This document shows positions 32,069 to 43,900 of a stretch of 64,000 nucleotides of DNA, one piece after another. Numbering within the stretch: the stretch's first letter is position 1; each line of letters starts with the position of its first letter. Below the pieces are notes generated by a model. The model had not been told where the DNA came from and ran no database searches. It saw only the letters and a list, made by a program, of their open reading frames with translations. This DNA is from Dastarcus helophoroides. Lineage: Eukaryota > Arthropoda > Insecta > Coleoptera > Bothrideridae. The stretch covers positions 15,387,267 through 15,451,266 of the forward strand of contig CM053332.1 in assembly GCA_028583605.1 (NCBI GenBank), in the 5' to 3' direction. Position numbers and translations under genes: made by a program.

Positions 32069-32761
32069 TTTTTTTCAATTTATTTAACATTTCTTCGGCC
32101 CAGTTTGGAAATATTTAAATTTTTTATGGTTTGTTGACAATTTTCTAAACAATTTTTGAAATGCGACTACGTGATATTTAAATTTATTGAAAACGTCACT
32201 TCATGACAGTTTACAAATTAAGAGGTTAGTTTATTTTACATAGAATAGGAATAATGAAAAATAGGAGACCAAAAATTAGATGTGGATAAAATAAAAATCT
32301 TGTTTTTTTTTTGATAAATTAGGAAAATATAAAAAACACATAAAAAAGGTTGTAGCACTGGACATCGATGTTTCGCTCTCATTTGAGCTCGTCAGCAGTG
32401 CATAACATGGAACGGGAACAATGAGGAAGAAATACTTAAAAATAAAAAATTTTTAAAATATAAAAAAAGAAAAATAAAGAAATTTTAACATGAATAGACG
32501 TTTCATCATCAATTTACTGTGTTAAAAATTTACTGTGTTAAAAATTTAAATATTTGGGCTTCAAATATTTAAATTATTCCTATTCTATGTAAAATAAACT
32601 AACCTCTTAATTTGTAAACTGTCATGAAGTGACGTTTTCAATAAATTTAAATATCACGTAGTCGCATTTCAAAAATTGTTTAGAAAATTGTCAACAAACC
32701 ATAAAAAATTTAAATATTTCCAAACTGGGCCGAAGAAATGTTAAATAAATTGAAAAAAAAA
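32069..32761. mobile_element. Fold-back element with ~188-bp arms and a hammerhead ribozyme
   Basis: 32069-32255 and 32573-32761 are almost exact inverted copies (aacatttcttcggcccagtt, gcgactacgtgatatttaaa, gtcacttcatgacagtttac in the left arm). Outer ends are a T-run and an A-run. The ~317-bp middle holds a hammerhead ribozyme on the minus strand (32355-32401) and a doubled tttactgtgttaaaaa (about 32513-32545). It interrupts the right end of the hAT-like element. No target duplication was found. Candidates: Penelope-like or other retroposon in head-to-head form, or a fold-back DNA element. Confidence 0.85.
32355..32401 (-). ncRNA. Type I hammerhead ribozyme
   Basis: Read 5' to 3' on the minus strand: stem I GCACTG (32396-32401), core CTGACGA (32389-32395), stem II GCTC with a 6-nt loop and GAGC (32375-32388), core GAAA (32371-32374), stem III CATCGATG, then TC (cleavage after C) and the second stem I strand CAGTGC (32355-32360). 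All conserved core positions (CUGANGA, GAAA, NUH) are present and stem I has six perfect pairs. Stem III is self-complementary, allowing a short hairpin or a dimer. Such ribozymes are known from Penelope-like elements and other repeats; a self-cleaving transcript end is the likely role. Confidence 0.85.
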
Positions 32762-32855
32762 TACTATATTTTCTTTAAGTGTACTATATTTTTTATTGCT
32801 TATTCTGATAAAGACTATAATCAGCTGAACATATGTTGGCAACCTAACTTGGCAC

Positions 32856-33035
32856 CCACATTGCCAGTTAATTTTTTTGTTTGCACTCCCAGACAATCCT
32901 AGAGTCAAAGGCATGGGATTTTAAAGCTTTAGGAGCTGCCTGGCTGTATTTAAGCATTGTTTGCACTCCCAGACAATCTTAGAGTCATAGGAATGGGATT
33001 TTAAGGCTTGGTGGGGCTATTGCCTAGGAATTGTA
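32856..33035 (-). pseudogene. RNase H relic (5' part) with 81-bp duplication
   Basis: The minus strand reads YSQAAPKALKSHAFDSRIVW then ECK at about 32878-32955, then LAMW up to the hAT boundary; after removing the insertion it continues as VPSHGG at 27312. Upstream, tttgcactcccagacaat is repeated at 32878 and 32959, an 81-bp tandem copy of the same RNase H code. Frames are broken by at least one stop. Confidence 0.75.
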
Positions 33036-34142
33036 ATGCCCTAAAATTAGGGCCATGTATCCCAAAGTGTGTAAGGTAAGTTTTAATTCTGCTGTAAATG
33101 GGATCGCGTCATAGCAAACTCCATCAATTACAAGCGCCCTCGGCGCCTTTAGATGCCTTTAGATATTGTAAACTTAACAAGTAATGTCAATTAAATGTTT
33201 TCTAATGAAAAAGTCGAATGTGTTGAAAATTAAAAATATTCACCATCTCAACCATAGACCGGTTTCTGCCTTCCTTGGTACGGTTGCTGTAAACATTTTC
33301 AACTTTTAGTTATTAGTCAAATGAAGTCATTAATAAACGTAAAAGCAGTTTAAAAAAATCTTGATGGTGGGCGTTATATTGCATATATTGTAACTTTAAT
33401 ATACTTTCCCGTTCACCTTAAGTCATTTTAGCACGATTTTCCCCCTGACTAAACTTTAGTTCCGCTTAGAATTATTAACCATTTGAACTTCATTTTCCCA
33501 CAGCAGCTTCAGCAAATAAAAAACCTTCCATTCTAATTTCAGCGATCTTTTCCTATAATTTGCCGTCCTTGTGTAGGTGTGTGATGTTTTTTTTAAACGA
33601 ATTATATAACGAATCCAAAAAAGGGGTAATTTAACTTAGAAGGAGTTAAAACATGACCAATAATTAATTATTGAGAAAACCATTTAATCGTATTTGAACC
33701 AACAACAAATATCACGTTATCGACAAGATCTCAATTAAGTCGTACTGTCTAGCACATGTCGATACAGTTTCCCCATTATACCACGGATAATTGCCCTGTG
33801 AGCAGAATTTTATAAGACTGAAAAGCCGTAAATAATTTATGTATAAATTCCGTACATATAATTAAAATAATTACGCGGTAATTTAAAAACATAAAAAATA
33901 AATTTATCCTCCGATCACGTTTTCTAATCAAACTAGACTCAAGGTGGAGCTAATTATCGATAATAATCGAAAAGATGATCGAGTAAAACGGAGAATACGT
34001 GATACTGCCTTCAAGTTAAAACAAAAGGCAGGTAACAGGTCGGCTGGCTGAAAAAGATGGTCTCACACAAAATAAAGATTAGCAGAGACGCTAAGGCCTT
34101 TTATAAGTGTTGGACCAAAACTACTGAAATAATTGAAAATAT
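33036..34142. other. Low-copy-looking DNA, no gene found
   Basis: Moderately AT-rich, no repeat family recognised, no supported open frame. Ends at a solo LTR. Confidence 0.35.
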
Positions 34143-34489
34143 TGTAACGTGCATTATCGGTTCGAAATGATTATTAAACATTGAATAATACCCACTTTAT
34201 TACCAAACAAAACTCGAAACACTACAACTGAATAATGAACTCACTAACTAACTACTAACTCACTAACTATACTGTCTAACTGACTGACTCATTCAGAGGA
34301 AAGGCGACCGCCTTATATAGTTTTGGCTCCCGGGTTCTAGAAAAATCCCGCAGATAAGGCTTATCGTTTGCCGAAATTTTTGGAACGCTTATCTGCCGTT
34401 TGCTTCGTTATCGCGGCCGCTTTCCCCTTATCAGATCTTTCTAGAAAATTTTCTTACGTATTAAATTCTACAATTTAGTCTTCGTTACA
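34143..34489 (+). mobile_element. Solo LTR, copy 2
   Basis: 347 bp, starts TGTAACG and ends CGTTACA; flanks ATAT (34139-34142) and GTAT (34490-34493) differ by one base. Same family and orientation as 10918-11247, TATA-like ttatatag near 34314. Each copy has its own flanking duplication, so the two are not the ends of one element. Confidence 0.8.
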
Positions 34490-34571
34490 GTATTATTTTA
34501 CATTAGCATGACCTACCCAAATGTAGGCTAATTTAATTAACCACTTACTCGACTTAGAGGTTGAATATTTG

Positions 34572-34759
34572 AAGTTTTAAAAAATCTGCTCAAAGCGTCT
34601 AAAAATTAAACTTTTCAGAGGGCTGTCAGCACTGCGAACTTAGTATTAGCCAAAGAAGTAAATATTCAATTACTTCTTTGGCTAATACTACGTTCGCAGT
34701 GCTGACAGCCGTCTGAAAAGATAAATTTTTAGTCGCTTTGAGCAGATTTTTTAAAACTT
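34572..34759. mobile_element. Near-perfect 188-bp palindrome (MITE-like)
   Basis: Arms from 34572 and 34759 inward match almost completely (aagttttaaaaaatctgctc, aaagcg, gctgtcagcactgcgaac, tattagccaaagaagta) with a turn near 34668 at aaatattcaatt. High arm identity suggests a young hairpin MITE. No second copy here. Confidence 0.8.
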
Positions 34760-34799
34760 AATTTCAGTTCAGGCCTTTCCAGATTCTGATTTTGGGGAA

Positions 34800-37700
34800 A
34801 AGGAATTCAATATTTAATTGTAATTTTTAGTAATTTCGCTTTTTTTATAATTCGTTTTTGTTTAAAAACAGTTTTTTTATTTTTGAAATTATTTTCTTTT
34901 TAGAAATTTTCATTAAATTAGTCTATTCTGGAACGTTTAAAAGTTCAATCCTTTGTCATGCTAAAAATTTAACTGTTTTCCTGAAATTTGTCTTTTTGTC
35001 AAAATTAGGATTTTTTTTAAATTCGTCTTTTTCATTTAACTATTTCATTTCATTTAACTATTTTCTCAAAATGTTACTTTCTCTGTGAAATTTTTATTTT
35101 TTTTGTCGAAATTTCATTGTTTTTCTCGAAGTTCGTCGTTTTTTTTTGTAATTGGCATTTTTATATATTCGATTTTATTCGCAAAATTCGACTATTTTGT
35201 TTAAATGTGGTTTTTCTTAAAAATTTTCGGATTTTTTCTCAATTTTCAGTTCTTTTTTTCAAATTTAGATTAATTTCTTAAAATTCCCTTTCTATTTTTT
35301 GTAAATTATGTCATTTTTCTTAACGCTGGAGTTTTTCTGAAAATTTCTACTTTTTGGAATATGACTTTTCAGAAATATTTAATGTTTTCTCAATGTTGGG
35401 CTATTTTTAGAAATTTTCATGTTTATCTTAAAATTAAATATTGAAGATTTTTCTAAATGACAAATACCTCTTCCAAATTCGCCTTTTTTTCGAAATTTCG
35501 ATTTTTTTCTTGAAATTTTTAATTTTTTTCGAAATTGGTTTTAAATTTTGAAAACTAAGGCTTTTTAGCTCTAAATTTCATCATTTCCGTCCAAATCCGT
35601 TATATTTTTGAAATTTCAACCTTATCCCAAAAATCAGTTTGTGTTCCTGAAAATATCAACTTTTTCCTCGATATTCGTCTTTTTGCCAAAGTTTGGATTT
35701 TTTAAAATTCTCTTTTTCGTTTCACTTTGACTGCTTTCTCAAAATTTTACTTTTTATGTCAAATTTTCATTTTTTTTTCTCGAACTTTTATGTTTTCCTT
35801 CCAAATTCGTCTTTTTTTTTATCGAAATTTGCATTTTTATATTTCGAATTTATTTGCAGATTCGACTATGTGGTTTTTCCTAAAAAATGTCGTCGTTTTT
35901 CTCTATTTTTAGGTCTTTTTCAAATTTGGATTATTTTCTCGAAACTTCTGTTTTTTTTGAAAATTTCGTCATTTTCCTTAGCGTGGATTTTTTCTGAAAA
36001 TTTCTGCCTTCTGGAATATGAATTTATTTTAGTGATTTTTAATGTTTTCTTAAGGTTTAACTATTTTTCGAAATTTTTAGGTTTATCTTAAAATCAAATA
36101 TTTAAGATTTTTCTAAATGACAAATTTTTCTTCGACATTCGCCTTTTTTTTCTCGAAATTTCGATTTTTTCTCGAAGTTTCTAATTTTTTTCAAAATTGG
36201 TTTTTATATTTGAAAAATTAGGATATTTTTTGCTCGAAATTTTCGTCATTTTTGTCAAAATCCATTATATTTTTGAAATTTCAACTTTATCCTAAAAATC
36301 AGATTTGTGTTTCTGAAAATGTCAACTTTTTCCTCGATATTTGTCTTTTTGCCAAGTTTAAATTTTTTTAAATTCGTCTTTTTCGTTCCACTTTGACTTT
36401 TTTCTCAAAATTTTACTTTCTATGTCAAATTTTCATTATTTTTCTCAAAACTAGCCTTTTTTTTTCGAAATTGGCATTATTATATTTTGATTTTATTCGC
36501 AAAATTCGACTATTTTGTTTAAATGTGGTTTTTAGCAAAAAATCTTAAATTTTTTCTCAATTTTCAGGTCTTTCTTTAAATTTAGATTAATTTCTCGAAA
36601 TTCCGTTTCTTTTTTTGAAAATTATGTCATTTTTTTTAACGCTGGAATTTTTTTTGAAAATTTCTCCTTTCTGGAAGATCAATTTTCAGAAATTATTAAT
36701 GTTTGCTTTTAGAAATCTTCATGTTTATCTTAAAATCAAATATTTAAGATTTTTCTAAATGACAAATTTTTTTCAAAATTCGCCTTTTCTTCGAAATTTC
36801 GAATTTTTTTTCGAAATTTCCATTTTTTTTTCAAAATTGTTTTTTATATATGAAAAATAAGATATTTTTGCTCGAAATGTCGTCATTTTTGTCAAATTCC
36901 ATTATTTTTTTGAAATGTTAACCTAATCTCAAGAATCAGATTATTTATGTTTCTAAAAATGTCAAATTTTTCCTTGATATTCGTCTTTTTGTCAAAGTTT
37001 AGATTTTTTTAGAATTCATCTTTTTCGTTTTACTTCGTTTGAATGTTTTATCAAAAATTTACTTTTTATGTCAAATTTTCATTTTTTTTCTCGAACTGTC
37101 ATGCTTTCCTCGAAATTCGTCTTTTTTTTTCGAAATTGGCATTTTTTATTTCGATTTTATTTGCAAAATTCAACCAATTTGTTTAAATGTGATTTGTACT
37201 AGAAAAAATTCGAATGTTTTCCCAATTTTCAAGTCTTTTTTCAAATTTGGAATATTTTCTCAAAATATCTTTTACTTTTTGAAAATTCCGTTATTTTTCT
37301 TACCGTGGATTTTTTTTTGAAAATTTCCACCTTCTGAAATATTATTCCCTCAAGATTTGACTCCTTTTCGAAATTTTCATTTTATCTTGAAATATCCAAG
37401 ATTTTTTAAATGACAAATTTTGCTTTGAAATGTGCATTTTTTATCCAAAATTCTATTTTTTTTTCGACATTTCCAATTTTTTTCGAAATTGGTTTTTAAA
37501 TTTGAAAACTCAGATTTTTTTGCTCGAAAATTCGTCATTTTTGTTAAAATCAATTATCAGAATTCGACTTGTTTCTCAAAATTTGACGTTCTGACGTTCT
37601 TTAAATCTCGGGTTTTTTCTAGAAATTTAAGTTTTTTCCAAATTCAACTTTCTTCTATTCGAAATTGTAATTAATTCTCACAATTCATCTTTTTTTTCAA

Positions 37701-38150
37701 ATTTTGACTTCATTTTCCAAAATTCAACTACTTTCTCAAAATTTTGCCTTCTATGTGAAATTTTTATTTTTTTCATCTTCATTTTTTCCTCCAAATTTTG
37801 TCTTTTTTTTTCGATATTAACATTTTTATATTTCGACTTTATTCGCAAATTTTGACTTTTTTCTTTAAATGTGATTTTAACTAAAAAAAAATCAAATTTT
37901 TTCCTAATGTCAATGTCTTTCTCCAAATTTAAATTATTTTCTCGAAATTTCTTCTCTATTTTTTAAAAATTATGCCATTCTTCTTAACGCTGGAATATTT
38001 TTGAAAATTTCTACTTTCTGGAGCATAAATTCTCAGAAATATTTTTATTCCTCAAGGTTTGATTATTTTTCGAAATTTTTAGGTTTATCTCAAAATTGGA
38101 TATTTAAAAATGACGAAATTCGTGTTTTTTTTTAATTTCGATTTTTTTTA
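34800..38150. repeat. Higher-order tandem array, ~660-bp unit, five copies
   Basis: The landmark cttaacgctgga(g/a) or a close variant, followed by tttctgaaaatttct, recurs near 35320, 35977, 36637, 37300 and 37983; steps 657-683 bp. Each unit contains gacaaat(t)tttc, cttttttcgaaatttcgatt and gtcaactttttcctcgatat. Inverted versions of the same DNA are at 42066-43900 and 49265-51730. Frames such as 35693-36091 are composition artefacts. Confidence 0.85.
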
Positions 38151-40190
38151 ACATGTTAATGGATTGACTGTATTTTAATTTCGAAATTTTTCCAAAATCT
38201 TAATTCTTTTTTAAATTTCTACATTTTTAATATTTTAATTTTTTTAAATTTTGTTTTTTTGTGAAGATATGAATTTTTCCTAAAATTTTGACTTTATTTC
38301 AAAATTTCAACTTTTTTTTTTTCAAAATTTCGACTTTTGTCAAAATTTTGCTTCTTTGAAAATTTCGACATTTACTTTTCGAGTTTCAGATGTCTCAGAA
38401 AATTTAACAATTTTTTGATAATGTTGAGGTTTTTGAAGGATTGTATTTTTTCAAATTTGCGATTTTATTCGACTTTTTGAACAAATTTGATTTCCTGTCA
38501 AAATTTGGACCCTTTTTATAAATTTTTACGGTTTTTGAAAAATCTCCACTTTACGCTTTGTTTCTAAAAATATCTACTTATTTAAAAATTTTGATTTGTT
38601 TTACAAATTTCGACTTCGATGTTTGAATTTACTTTTGAAAATTTGACATTTTCTGTTAGAACAGCGACTTTTCTAAAAATTTTGACTTTTTTAAAACTTT
38701 TCATTTTGGTGTATTTCAGATTTCTCAGAAAATTTAACAATAACAAATTTTTTGATAATGTTGAGGTTTTTAAAGCATTGAATTTTTCCAAAATTGGGAC
38801 TTTTCGAACGAATTTGATTTTATGTTAAAATTTCGGCTCTTTACTGTTCTTGAAAATTTCCACTTTATGCTTTGTTTCCAAAATTTTTACTTGTTTTAAA
38901 AATTTCGACTTCGAAGTTTGAATTTTTTTTTAATTTGGCATATACTGTTAAAAATAGCGACTTTACAAAAAATTTCGACTTTTGTGCAAAATTTCTGTTT
39001 TAAAATAGTCTTACTTTTTTTAAAATTTTATCTTTTTCTGAAAATTAAAGTTTTTTGAAAATTATGATAAAAAAGTGAACATCTTGACTACATTTTCAAT
39101 TTCAATTTCTTTAAACTTTTCAGTTTTGTTCAAGCTGCTTGAAATGTCGATTTTAAAAAAATTATTTTCTATGATGTGGATTTTTTTTAATTTTAACTTT
39201 TTAGAAATTTTAGCATTTCAAAATTTTGAAATTTTTAGAAAAAATTTCATTATCCACAACTTTTTACTTTTCAAAATTTCGATTTTTTTGTTAAAAGGAT
39301 CGAATTTTGTAGCAATTGTGCCTCTTTTTTGAATATGTGGACTTAAAAAATTCTGGATTTTTTAAAAATTTGAGTGTTCATTTTTTAAATCCCAATTTCT
39401 CTCAAAATTTTGTCTATTTTTGAAATTTTAGATTATTTTCAAAATTAAACTTTTTAAAAGTTCAAAATTTTTGAAAAATTGTTTTATTCAAATTCTCGAA
39501 TTTTTTTAAAAAAATGTTGACTTTTCGAAGATTTTGACTGTTTTTTGAATATTTGTAAAAGTCAAGATATTTGTTTAATTTGAACTTTCAATGAAAATTG
39601 GCGACATTTTTCAAAATTTCGATTCTTTTGAAAATCATAACTTCAAAATTATCAAAATTTCAACCTTTTTTAATATTTTTAAGTTTTTTCACATAATTAT
39701 GACTCCAAGATTTTGCCTATTTTCGCCTTATTTCCACTTATTTTGAAAATTTGAAGTTATTTGAAAACTGGCTTCTTTTTAAATATTTATTTTAAAAATA
39801 TATCTTCAAAATTTCAACATATTTAAAATTTGTTGCTATATTTAAAAAATTTTATTCTTTTTAATGACGAATTTTTCAAATATTGAATTAAAAAAAAACT
39901 TCCAACCTTTGTGAAATTCATTAAGTCAAATTTTTGATTTTTTTTAATCGAATATTTTTCGAAAATCGTGACTATTTTTTAAAATTTTACAAGTATATTT
40001 GGAGGAATACCTAAGTGCTTATCTTTCTTAGCCCAATACCGAATTATCTGAGGGTTGTTGTACTTCTGAAGAAAAAAAATAATTCGATACAACACTTGTT
40101 TAAAAAAAAAATCCGACAGCATTACCTATTCCCCTTATAGATTCGCAAAACCAAGACATTTGTATCTAATAATTAATTATGGTTTCGTTT
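38151..40190. repeat. Degenerate AT-rich array, local ~336-bp repeat
   Basis: gataatgttgaggtttttga near 38418 and gataatgttgaggtttttaa near 38754, with the preceding cagaaaatttaacaa, give one ~336-bp step. The rest shows only the short-word pattern. 40000-40190 is less repetitive and empty. Confidence 0.6.
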
Positions 40191-40208
40191 CAAAATGTTG
40201 CCATTTAA

Positions 40209-40368
40209 TTTTGGTGGAACGGACTGGTCCTTGGTTATCTTCAAAAATTGAAATACAAATCTTGTCTCCTGAAAACAACAAAGATGAAAAAACTATTAAA
40301 AAAAAGAGCAACCTCTGTTATGTTTTTTATCTTTCTTGGTTTCAGGGGACAAGATTTGTATTTCAATT
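40209..40368 (-). mobile_element. Palindromic retroposon with 12-bp TSD
   Basis: Starts with the constant end in reverse (TTTTGGTGGAACGGACTGG) and ends within the opposite arm (cttggtttcaggggacaag, then tttcaatt). Flanks GTTGCCATTTAA (40197-40208) and GTTGCAATTTAA (40369-40380) match at 11 of 12. The central hammerhead-like portion is lost, leaving gagcaacctctgttatgttt. Orientation is opposite to 20415 and 21531. Confidence 0.9.
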
Positions 40369-40639
40369 GTTGCAATTTAAGATTAATTTTCTTTTGCAAA
40401 CCGATATCAGTATTTTATAATTTGTTCTTTTGAATATTATTTCATTACATTACCAAAAAAAAAAACGCTGATAAACTAACGGTCTTTCATAAACTGAAGT
40501 CTAAAAACCAATTTTCATATTTCGATCTTCAAAAATGAGGAACTTTCATACAATAATACAAATTTTTTTCACCTATTTAACACTCTTGCGGGACGAATTT
40601 TCAAAAATACTTTCTTGGTGCGAAATTTCATGCTTCTAA

Positions 40640-40862
40640 ACTCATCGATTTACGCAATTGGTTAAGGCTGCGAATTTTTTTTTTGATAGGTCGTGGGTTC
40701 TAACCCCGGTACCGATCACACATTTTCTAATTCTGTTACACGTCTTACTCATAGCTATCTATAATATTAACATTAGAGCACCCGTGACCTTAAGTGTTCC
40801 CCTATCAAAAATTACTCAACGCGGCTAAAGAAATTTTCACTTCAAAACAACTTGCATATCTA
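40640..40862 (+). mobile_element. tRNA-derived SINE, copy 2
   Basis: Head with tacgcaattggttaaggc (40651-40668, box A-like) and gggttctaacccc (about 40694-40706, good box B) at roughly natural spacing, then a body ending in the shared tail ctatcaaaaattactcaacg and ctaaagaaattttcacttca (40802-40844). Best-preserved head of the three copies. Confidence 0.65.
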
Positions 40863-41784
40863 AAATAAGGAAAAATTTGGATACTTTACGAAATTTACCA
40901 TGTGGAACATCTCAAGAAAACAAAAGTAACAGAACTAAACATGTAAATTGATCATGACAACAAAACAATGTAAGATACAAATCGAACAAAAAGCGAGCTG
41001 AGGGACACAAAAGGAAGAATCGGGGTTGGGCCGTGGACAATGTGTTGTATGATGTACCGATCTGGTAATAGCCGCATTAAAAAATTCCAAGATAATACCG
41101 ATAAGCGGACGTGGGTGGAGGTAACACGTGCCCTCGGGTGCCCATGCTTGTCATACTGGTCCCAAACTTCACTCGAGCTGGCCTTTGTTAGCGCAAAGAA
41201 AATTACAAAATGTTAAAATCTGCATTTTGCGCTCGAGAATCTGCCGTTTTTAGCATGAAAGCTATCGTGACCTGCGGCCATGTTTGCCTCATTTTTATTT
41301 GCTTTCTTTGCGTAAAAGTTCATGCAGAATTTACTCGGGCACTAAAAAGATTAAGCTTGAGTATAACAGAAATTACGACCTGACGGGCGTTAACGAATGT
41401 ATAGTAAGGTGACATTGATTGAAAATTAATTATAAAAGTACTGCATCAATTTATTTATAAGTTGTGTATACATACATGTGGGCTTGCTACTTAATGTTGT
41501 TACTATTAGTGGACATAACATGTTACAACAGAATGTAATTGTTTTAATGTTTTACCTTCCGTCAACTGTAAATGAGGATCAAAAATTTAAATTTCATTTA
41601 AAACATAACTTTTGATTGATGGAACAATTTATGAACGTATTTATGGGGGTAATTATTCTAGGTCTTGAAATTTCCTGCTTCGTCACAATTAAACTGTACG
41701 ATAAATTATAAAACAATATTTGGTCTTTATAATGCAGCATATGAACTAAAAATATTTTATTTAAAAATAAAGTTTTTTTTTAAA
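40863..41784. other. Low-copy-looking DNA, no gene found
   Basis: 40960-41390 is less AT-rich than the flanks. No recognised motif, no supported frame. Ends at a retroposon cluster. Confidence 0.35.
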
Positions 41785-42065
41785 GGAACGGACTCGTCCT
41801 TGGTTATCTTCAAAAATTGAAATACAAATCTTATCCCCTAAAACCAAGAAAGATCAAGCTATCATCTTCAGAGAGTATCTCTCTTGTCCCTGAAACTAAG
41901 AAAGTTTAAAAAACACAACAAAGACTTCTCTAACGCGTTTCGTTAGCCAAGCTATCATCTTCAGTATCTCTCTGAAACGCGTTAGAGTGACCTTTGTTGT
42001 GTTTTTTAATTTTTCTTGGTTTCAAGGGACAAGATTTGTCTTCATCTTCAGAGAGATATTCTCTT
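41785..42065. mobile_element. Retroposon cluster at left edge of duplicated unit
   Basis: Begins ggaacggactcgtccttggt (constant end, reversed), runs into cttatcccctaaaacc, then switches at about 41876 to a second arm pair (cttgtccctgaaactaag, acttctctaacgcgtttcg, gttagccaagctatcatctt; complement from about 41962). At least two joined copies. The start of the large duplication (41881) lies inside it, and the same join is repeated at 49090. Confidence 0.75.
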
Positions 42066-43900
42066 GAGGAAACATTAAAAATCTCTAAAAAAAATTCACA
42101 TTCCAGAAAGTAGAAATTTTCAGAAAAAGTCCAGCGCTAGGAAAAATGACATAATTTTCAAAAAAAAAAGAAAGGGAATTTTGGGAAATTAATCCAAAAT
42201 TCAAATAAGACCTAAAAATGGAGAAAAAATTCGAAATTTTTTAGTAAAAACCACATTTAAACAAAATTAGTCGAATTTTGCGAATAAAGTCGCGAAATAT
42301 AAAAATGCCAATTTCGAAAAAAAAGGCGACTCAAGAAAAAGGTGAAAGTTGGAGAAAAAAAAAATAAAAATTTGACATAGAATGTTAAATTTTGAGAACA
42401 CAATCAACCAAAGTGAAACGAAAAGACGAATTTTAAAAAATCTAAACTTTGGCAAAAAGACGAATATCGAGGAAAAAGTTGACATTTTCAGAAACAGAAA
42501 TAATCTGATTTTTGGGATAAAGTTGAAATTTCAAAAAAAAAATGGATTTTGACAAAAATTACGAAATTTCGAGCAAAAACCAATTTCGAAAAAGGTTGGA
42601 AATTTCGAGAAAAAATTGAAATTTCGAAAGAAAGACGAATTTCGAAAAAAAGTTTATCATTTAGAAGAGTCCTAAATATTTGATTTTAAGATAAACATGA
42701 AAATTTCTAAAAATAGTTAAACCTTGAGAAAACATTAAAAATCTCTAAAAAAATTTATATTCCAGAAAGTAGAAATTTTCAGAAAAAGTCCAGCTTTAAA
42801 AAAAAATGACCTAATTTTTAAAAAATAGAAAGGGAATTTCCAGAAATTAATCCAAATTTGAAAAAAGAACTAAAAATTGGTAAAAAATTCGATTTTTTTT
42901 TAGTAAAAACCACATTTAAACGCAAGAGTCGAATTTTGCGAATAAAATCGAAATATAAAAATGCGAATTTCGAAAAAAAGACGAATTTCGAGAAAAACGA
43001 AATTTCGACAAATAAAATATCAGAGAAAGTAAAATTTTCAGAAAATAGTCAAATGAAATGAAACAAAAAAGACGAATTTTAAAAAAATCTAAATTTTGAC
43101 AAAAAGACGATGAAATTTCAAGCTAAAAAACCCAAGTTTTCAAAAATTAAAACCAATTTCGAAAAAAATTATTTCGAGAACAAAAATCGAAATTTGGGGA
43201 AAAAATCGAAATTTCGAAAAAAAAGCGAATTTCGAAGAAATATTTGTCAACATGAAAATTTCTAAAAATAGCCAAACATTGAGAAAACATTCAAAATTCA
43301 AAAGTCATATTCCAAAAAGTAGAAATGTTCAGTAAAAGTCCAGCGTTAAGAAAAATGACATAATTTTCAAAAAATAGAAAGGGAATTTCGAGAAATTAAT
43401 CTAAATTTGAAAAAAGAACTGAAAATTGAGAAAAAATCCGAATTTTTTTCAGGAAAAACCACATTTAAACGAAATAGTCGAATTTTGCGAATAAAATCGA
43501 AATATAAAAATGCCAATTGCGAAAAAAAGACGAACTTCGAGAAGAACAATAAAATTTCGACAAAAAAAAAAAAAATTCACAGAGAAAGTAACATTTTGAG
43601 AAAATAGTTAAATGAAATGAAATAGTTAAATGAAAAAGACGAATTTAAAAAAAAATCCTAATTTTGACAAAAAGACGAATTTCAAGAAAAAAGTTAAATT
43701 TTCTAGCAAGACATAAAGGATTGGATTTTGAAACGTTCCAGAATAGACTAATTTAATGGAAATTTCCAAAAAGAAATCAAATTTCAAAAATAAAAACATT
43801 GTTTTTTAAACAAAAACGAATTATAAAAAAAGCGAAATTACTAACAAAAGATCGAAATTTCGAGGAAATTCAAAATTTCTAAAAATGGACGAATTTTGAG
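42066..43900 (-). repeat. ~655-bp array, inverted relative to 34800-38150
   Basis: The complement of the landmark of 34800-38150 (gtccagcgctaggaaaaatg) occurs near 42137, 42791 and 43337. The edge ggattttgaaacgttccaga (43730s) corresponds inverted to 34930-34950, so this is a ~1.8-2-kb inverted copy of the array's left end. Confidence 0.8.

Larger units (their letters stand above)
27321..32847. mobile_element. 5.5-kb hAT-like element with satellite-like interior
   Basis: Ends: TAGGGTTGCCAAC at 27321 and, inverted, TTAGGTTGCCAAC at 32847 (11 of 13 match). Flanking 8-bp target duplication CTTGGCAC at 27313-27320 and 32848-32855. Removing the insert and one duplication restores an RNase H reading (MWVPSHGG), which proves the boundaries. 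Several tactatat words cluster next to both ends. The interior is mostly degenerate gaaaatttcgac-like DNA, plus a mariner element (28888-31125) and a fold-back element (32069-32761). No hAT transposase was recognised; about 2.6 kb would remain without the two insertions, so it is likely non-autonomous. Confidence 0.85.

Noticed and set aside
10918..34489. One 23.6-kb LTR retrotransposon bounded by the two LTRs
   Set aside because: Each LTR has its own flanking duplication, the LTRs differ in length and sequence, and the interior holds no gag-pol.
35693..36091. 132-codon plus-strand gene
   Set aside because: Phe/Leu/Ser-rich product of the ~660-bp AT-rich satellite; no motif and no conservation of the frame between units.
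40640..40715. Functional tRNA gene
   Set aside because: Both boxes are present, but acceptor and anticodon stems do not pair and the SINE tail follows.
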